DNA of 64,000 nt from Lindgomyces ingoldianus (taxonomy: Eukaryota; Ascomycota; Dothideomycetes; Pleosporales; Lindgomycetaceae). The DNA lies in NCBI RefSeq assembly GCF_010093535.1, contig NW_022985201.1, forward strand, positions 609,692-673,691, written 5' to 3'. Positions 58,225 to 64,000 of the stretch are shown piece after piece (positions within the stretch are counted from its first letter, which is position 1; every line of letters begins with the position of its first letter). A model generated the notes under the pieces. The model was not told the DNA's origin. It did not search any database and saw only the letters and a list, made by a program, of their open reading frames with translations. The position numbers and the translations under genes are program-made.

Positions 58225-61200
58225 GTAACTAGGTAAGGATTTCTCCCTTCTCTTTGTCTAAGTAGCTAGTAAACACTAGGCAGGATTTCTTATACAGTTA
58301 AGTTGTTTTACCTTTTACTTTTTATATAAAGCAGAGGTTAAAAATCTAACCTTTATGCCTTATTAAGTTATACACTATAACCTTAAAAGTGCTGTTAGTA
58401 ATTAGGGTGTCTATCTCTATATAGTCTAATTTCTTAAATAGTTTTCTAGGTGTAGTAATTACACTGTCTGTACAGAGCTTAATAAATAAGGCCTAATTAT
58501 TCTTCTTCTTTTAGGTTAGAAATACTTAGTCTAGACTTTGTGCAGGTTTCCTTTACCTTTTACTTTTCCTAGTATTTATATCTTTCCTTTGCACTAGTGC
58601 AGCATTGCTATCCTAAGGGGCTTAGTCTATAGTAGGCTCTAGTTCTGCTTCTGTAACATTTTTATAAAGCTATTCTCTTTTCCTCTTCTTTAGGGGATTT
58701 TTTTATATAGGGATTAGTTTATCTAGGTTATCTGTTATAGGTAAGTTGTCTTTCTTTTTTTCTCTATAGTACAGTTTAACCTGCGTATATTAGAGCTTTA
58801 GTAGGCTATTTTTTCTTTTAATAATAATGTTTCTTTCTTTAATACTTTTAATCTTATATAGGCTAGTCTAGCCTTTTTTCTCTCTCTATGCTATAATCTT
58901 TAAGCTAAGGGGGAGGTTAAAAACTTTATGTGTTATAAAGCTATTATAAGTATTAATTATATAATTAATGTTTACTTTTACATAGTTTTTTTAAAGTATC
59001 TTTATTACTTTTTATACAGCGCTTGCTTATGTAATAATGTCTAGTAATAGTAAAAAGTCTAGGTTAATTCTTAGGTATGCTCTAAAGACTAGCAGTATAG
59101 GTACTAGACTATGCAGGCTAGCTGTGTTGTTTAGAGCCTTAACTACTATCTATAGAATAGCCTTATTATCTATACAGTTACCTAGCTTAGTCTTTAGAAT
59201 GTTAAACACTTATTAAAAAAGTATATGCATGCGCTTAACCTTTCTAACTGCCTAATGTGCTTTTACAGGCATCTGCCTACATGTAGCTCCTATAATCTTT
59301 GTATAAGCTTAAAAATCCTTTAAAGCAAAGTTTATACTAGGGTTATACATAATATAGTCTAAAGGTTCTTAATAGGTGTTAATCTAGCATTTGCATAGTG
59401 CATTTTAGGTATCTTGTGTAGACATAGATTTTAGAAATGTAGCAGCCTAAAATAATATGTTTACATTAATAACATGTAAAACATTCTTATTATTAATTTA
59501 TATAACATTAATAATAACTTTATAGTTAAAGTAAGTGTTATTTTTAATTATAAACTTAAATTTTTATAAGGCCTAGTTATATAATTAGCAGAGGTAGTAG
59601 AACTTCTTAATCTCTTCTAGCACTGCAGCATTAATGTTGTAGCTAGCGCTAGTTAGCATCTTCTAAAGTCTCTCTATGCAGGGGTGTCTAAATTAGCAGT
59701 AGAGGCAGTAGAGTTCTAATTTAGTAAAAAAAGACATAAATTCTTTTTTACTAATATTAAAAAAAAGTGTCTTTATTTTTATATAATAAGTATAGTAGTT
59801 TTGTTTTTATATATAATAACATTTAAAATATTATTAAAGTATGCCCTAAGTTAGTTAGCATTTGCTAGTAATAGTAAAAATAGTGTTAAAGTCTTTAAAA
59901 TGTAGTATGTAACTAGACTAATTAAGTTTTAAATTTATATAGTACTAATTAATCTCTTTAGTGTCTAGCCTTTAAAGCTAATATCTATTTAGCTAAGTGT
60001 CTAATTAATTTCTATATATAGGTTTTTTTATATATACGCCTTAAGTTAAAACTTACTAATAGTAAAAATTTTTACTACACCTATATTTTATAGTTTGCTT
60101 TAGTATACTATATAGTATTAGTTATTAAGAATAAACTGCTTAGCATATTTTTTAGGTTTAATGCTATAAATGTCCTCTCTTATTACATAGTATAAATAAG
60201 TAGTAAAAGTAAAGTAGTTAATAGCTTTTTTAGCATTTTTACTCTTTTATTTTATTTTTTTTATATTATGTAAATTATACTTTTTTTTAAAGTAACTTTT
60301 AAAGTTTTAGATATATAAAGTAATAGCTTTATATAATAAAGTTTTATTATAAAAATCTTTATATAAGGTAATGTACTAGTTCTTTGCTTATGTATAGTTA
60401 TTATAAGAGTAGTTTAATAACTAATATCTCTTTTTATAGTAGACAAAGCACTTCTTTATCTATATGTAGTTATTTTTAAATTATAGCCTAAACTTAAATA
60501 AAAATCTTTTATGTTATTTTTTTTTATATAAAGAGAAGCTTTCTTTTTATTATGTAAACTTTTATTATGCAGAGTTATATTAGTAGTTTGTGTAGTATAT
60601 ATTAAGTAGTTTTTAGAGGTATTAGTTTACCCTTTAGTCTATAGTAACTTAGAGTAATGCCTATAAGTTACTAAATAAGGCTTTATATAAAAGCTTAATA
60701 GTAAACATAGCATATTCTAGTTCTAGTTATCCTTAATAAGCTTATATAATAGTAGTGTGTAGTAAAACATTTTTTTAGAATTTTATTTTTAGTGCTCTTT
60801 ATATAAGTATAAGCTTATTAATTATTATTTTAAAAGCTTTATATAAACTTTTATTAAAGTTTTTTTATTAGCATTATATAAAAGTTATTATTATCTAGTC
60901 TATCTAGTACTAGCTATAGTTTACATTAGTGTTAAAGTAACTACTTAAGGTGTTATATAAATACTTCTAGTTATATCTAGAGCCTATGTTGTGCATATAG
61001 TACATATTTACCTAACCTTTTAGAATATTTAAAAAGATGTTTATATACTAAGTTTTCTAGATATCTAGCTATTAATATAAATTAATAAAGATCTTTATTT
61101 TATTTATAAAAATGTTATATAGTTAACTTATATAGTTATTATTTTTTTTTTATACTTTTTAAAATTATATAATTTTATCTGCTAAAAGTTTTTCTTTAGT

Positions 61201-62357
61201 AGTTTCTTTCTAGAGTAGAAGTTTGTATAGGCTATAATGTAGTATAGATTATGCAGGTGGTATTAGTAGTGCATACACTACTGCAGGCAGTAGTGTGTAC
61301 AATTAAGGGTGTGGAGCAGGCGTTAGGTAGAGTAGCATGTATTGTTTGTACAGTAATTAGTGTAGTGCTAGCTAAGGTGTAAGAGCAGGTAATGCTAGTA
61401 TGTTTAGTGTTAATAGTAGCATTATGTTTAGTCTACTTCTATGTAGAGCTTTATATAGTAATAAAGGTTATGTATAAAGCTTTTTTAGTATAATTACTTT
61501 CTTTTATGCTATATTATACAGCTTCTAGGCTTAGGTACCTTTAGTGCCTAGCTATAGTGTAATTCTTTTATCTTTTAGCACTTATATAAGCTTCTTTTTA
61601 AACACATAGCTAAGTGCTAAGAAGTCTTATAGTGTCTATTTTTTAAAATTTTTTATGTACATACTTAAAAAAGTAGCGCTTTTTTAAGTTATTATATGTA
61701 AATTAGTAATTATATAACTTATATATAATTAAGTTTATAGGCTTGTTAAAGCTTCTAACATGTTAATTTTATTATTTTAGTACTTTAGGCTAGTCTTATT
61801 CTGTAGTGTTACCTTTAATATCCTTATGTCCTTTATAAGTTATTTATATAATAAGAATTATTTTTTATTTTTTTTATTATTACATAAAGTTGTTAGTTAC
61901 TAATAAAATTTTATTATAATAGTATAGTTAATTATTTTTTTAGTAAATTACATAAGTACTGCTATTATCTAGCTGCTAAGTTGTGCAGCTTTAATAGCTT
62001 TAGTGTGCGCCTTATACTATCTTCTTTTTACTTTATATAGTAGCAGAGCTTGCTATATAATGTAAAGGATTAATGTGCTATTATCTAGCTACTAAGTTAT
62101 GCAGCTTTAGTAGCTTTAGTATGTGTTTTATACTATCTTCTTTTTACTTTATACAGTAGTAAAGCTTACTATATAATATAAAAAATTAATCTACTATTTT
62201 AAAAAATAAGTAACTAAATAAAGTACTTTATAAAGTGTAAGTACTCTACTATTACTCTTTTTAAAAGATAGGTAATAAAATAAAGTACTTTATAAAGTAT
62301 AAGTACTTTATTATTACTTTTACTAATTTATAGTTAATTAAATTAACTACTAATTAG

Positions 62358-62637
62358 TGTTAAATAGGCTCTAATAGCTAGCTGCTTATAGTATAAGCAC
62401 TTAAGTAGCAAAAGTAAGAGTAGTGTACAGTGTGCACAGCGTACAAAGTAAGTAAAGCAAGGGTAATATATTTCTAGTTCTATTACTCTTGTCTTTCCTC
62501 TGTACAGAGGAAAAGGGGGATATCTAGATGTTCGCGCACAGAGGTTCGCGCACAAGCATCATGTGACATAGATACGTGATCCTGCTCGTGCGCGATCGCT
62601 CGTATCCAGGCCGCGACGCTGCTGCTGCGTACAGACA
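62358..62637 (-). repeat. LTR (5', relative to minus-strand coding) of the Copia-like element
   Basis: 280 bp. Its outer 120 bp keeps many CG dinucleotides that are TA, CA or TG in the other copy. Confidence 0.9.
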
Positions 62638-63070
62638 GCTATAGTTATTTATTATTTTTTATAAGACTTTGTATATAGCTATAGCACATTTTTTTAAAAG
62701 TTTTATGTTTTATTTAAAAGCTTAAAGTATAAGCTGTATCTAACATTCTTTTAGCACATTTAAGTAGTGTTGTGGGGAATGCATTAGTGTAGAAAAGGTA
62801 GTTTAGTAGGGTCTTAGTAAAAGTAAGTAACTTAGGTGTGTAAGCAACTCGCCTGTAAAGTACGTTAATAGGCATTTTTAAGATAATAGACTGTAAATAG
62901 ATAAATTAAAACTTGTAGCTAATTAGAGCTTTAAAAGTCCCTCTAAACGCTTCTTATAAGCCTCCTACTTGCTAGAGCCCTTCTACTCCTCTAGAATCCT
63001 TATACAAGTTTCCTAAAAGGGTAATATGATCTGTACTATGTACTGTACCTGGGGCATCATTAAACGTACG

Positions 63071-63100
63071 GTACGGCTCACGAACTCGGTACGTTCGTAC
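63071..63100 (+). repeat. Right copy of the 30-bp degenerate direct repeat
   Basis: Pairs with 48834-48863 (GTACGG-N12-GTACGTTCGTAC). Confidence 0.55.
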
Positions 63101-64000
63101 TGAACACGTGACCGTTACGGTTCACTTTGTACAGACCGTAGTGCGGCCCGTTGGACGCCCTGGGCATAAGCTGTTGGTGGCTTCTTTTGAACGCGGTCCT
63201 CTCGCATGAACTGACCCCAAATTCAGACAGCAGGTGATGGCAAGTTCTTTAATAACGGACCAACAAAACCTCGGAAAAGGAGTGTGTCTGAACTTTATAG
63301 TGACTTCTGGTCTCAACATTCTGCAAGCTGAAATACATTGAGATAGTTTGTATGATTGGATTGGAGGCTTGGTTTCCTCGAACTTCTTGTCGGACTCTCT
63401 TTGCGATTGAAAGGTTCTGATTGAACTCGCTTGAGTGACTAGGTGAGACTATTTCTTATATGCTCCTTAGCAAGTAACGATTTTAGGCACTGCAATGGCA
63501 GCTGTTGTAACCATCGCATCATATTCAACGATGGGCTCATGATTGGCGGAAGAGAGTGTTATCCATGACATTGCTAGAGGCATTATGCCAAAGCGAGGCG
63601 TTAAGCGAGACTTTGTGGCTGTGAAGCCGTTACTACGATTGTTAGGGTGAATGTCATAGTCATGTGATCATATATTTTCCCGAGGTAGGACGTAGAAAGC
63701 CTGAATTCTAACTTATAAACTTGCTCAACACGAAGCCTAAAATTTGAGCTGGGTGTACAATATCATTAGACGAGTTCATCATGTCGCTTTCATTTTAAAC
63801 TGCTCAAGGTTGAATATCCAACTCCTGACACACCTAAGTATCCTAGCACATCTAAGCTGAATCACCGGATAAAAAAAGCGGGAAAATGGCCCGCAAAAAA
63901 AATAATTTTGATTCTCAGCTTGAGAAAGATGCAAACGCTTCTTCCACCTTTCCTTTCTGATCCTCCTAGCCATCACGGTAAACCCTGAGCCATGAAGATT
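63101..64000. other. Return to normal composition, nothing recognised
   Basis: Mixed-composition DNA after the AT block; two 65-codon minus-strand frames without a domain. Confidence 0.45.

Larger units (their letters stand above)
50576..62637 (-). mobile_element. Copia-like LTR retrotransposon, decayed, TSD GCTAT
   Basis: 280-bp LTRs at 50576-50855 and 62358-62637, each beginning TGTTAAATAGG and ending GTACAGACA, flanked by GCTAT at 50571-50575 and 62638-62642. The coding direction is minus. An integrase-to-RT linker is recognisable near 59036-59140 (ALNNTASLHSLVP and a LLVF-AY stretch), followed downstream by RT remains at 52.5-52.0 kb (NITQAYI, FKTYYNYY). The RT catalytic pair TDD of the usual LQTDDTL has become INN at 52191-52196. 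IN before RT and the motifs fit Copia order. A purine-rich tract on the minus strand borders the 3' LTR (50856-50876). It is interrupted by the Gypsy-like element at 52561-58224. Confidence 0.85.
49567..62866. mobile_element. Palindromic TA-flanked (fold-back / TIR) element, about 1.1 kb, interrupted twice
   Basis: The left arm (49567 to about 50052) is the reverse complement of a right arm that is split: about 50325-50575 continues at 62643-62866 after the LTR retrotransposon insertion. Ends begin ACGTACTTCACAGGC on the left and the matching inverse on the right, flanked by TA at 49565-49566 and 62867-62868. Removing the insertions leaves roughly 1.1 kb with arms of about 480 bp. Arms differ mainly by transitions. 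A Tc1/mariner-derived non-autonomous element is the simplest reading. Confidence 0.75.
48864..63070. repeat. AT-rich nested transposon block with RIP-like decay
   Basis: About 14 kb without a protein-coding frame of normal length. Remaining cytosines are mostly followed by T and guanines mostly preceded by A, while TA and AT steps dominate. That is the expected end state of repeated C-to-T change on both strands. The individual elements are resolved in separate entries by their direct repeats and target duplications. Confidence 0.9.

Noticed and set aside
49300..63000. CRISPR array or centromere
   Set aside because: The repeats are LTR pairs and inverted arms with target duplications, not regular spacer arrays; AT-rich RIP blocks are not evidence for a centromere by themselves.

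Overview
This window looks like genomic DNA of a filamentous ascomycete (Pezizomycotina). The genes carry many 45-95 nt GT...AG introns with CTAAC-type branch points, and the conserved genes (septin CDC12/AspC, PWP2, AP-1 mu, POM34-like nucleoporin, NCS1 permease) read best as Pezizomycotina proteins. The AT-rich repeat block shows heavy C-to-T / G-to-A decay of the kind left by repeat-induced point mutation (RIP). I cannot fix the species from sequence alone. All gene models were spliced by eye from phase, splice signals and recalled family features.

Layout. 1-6.1 kb: almost gene-free; a possible exon relic at 2.65-2.9 kb and a possible small membrane protein at 4.8-5.25 kb. 6.14-8.25 kb: a complete Tc1/mariner-pogo-type DNA transposon with 40-bp inverted ends and a TA target duplication; its transposase frame is open but two of three catalytic aspartates are Asn. 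8.6-9.3 kb: a secreted, probably GPI-anchored Gly/Trp-rich protein (minus). 9.3-13.6 kb: nothing recognised. 13.65-14.9 kb: a fungal rhodopsin-domain membrane protein (minus). 15-18 kb: nothing recognised. 18.1-31 kb: the gene-dense core, with a short one-TM protein (+), POM34-like nucleoporin (-), an adenylate-forming-enzyme-like protein (+), an NCS1 nucleobase permease (+), PWP2 (-) and a septin (+). 31.15-32.4 kb: a hypothetical protein (minus).

32.9-38.3 kb holds an oxidative cellulose-degradation pair: an AA9 lytic polysaccharide monooxygenase (minus) and a cellobiose dehydrogenase (plus) with cytochrome, flavin and C-terminal CBM1 modules, divergently transcribed from one 1.3-kb promoter region. 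CDH is the established extracellular electron donor for AA9 enzymes, so this is a functional pair. It is followed by AP-1 mu adaptin (40.2-41.8 kb, plus) and a membrane protein with a large extracytoplasmic domain (44.2-45.8 kb, plus).

48.85-63.06 kb is a gene-free, very AT-rich nest of mobile elements that can be unpicked exactly from target-site duplications. A roughly 1.1-kb palindromic TA-flanked element (49567-62866) was split by a 127-bp TG...CA element (TSD TTTAG) and by a Copia-like LTR retrotransposon (50576-62637, 280-bp LTRs, TSD GCTAT). That element was in turn split by a Gypsy-like LTR retrotransposon (52561-58224, 318-bp LTRs, TSD GTAAC). A second copy of the small TG...CA element lies at 49131-49259 (TSD TCTGC). 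Reverse-transcriptase catalytic DD pairs have become NN in both retrotransposons, parallel to the D-to-N changes in the DNA transposon.
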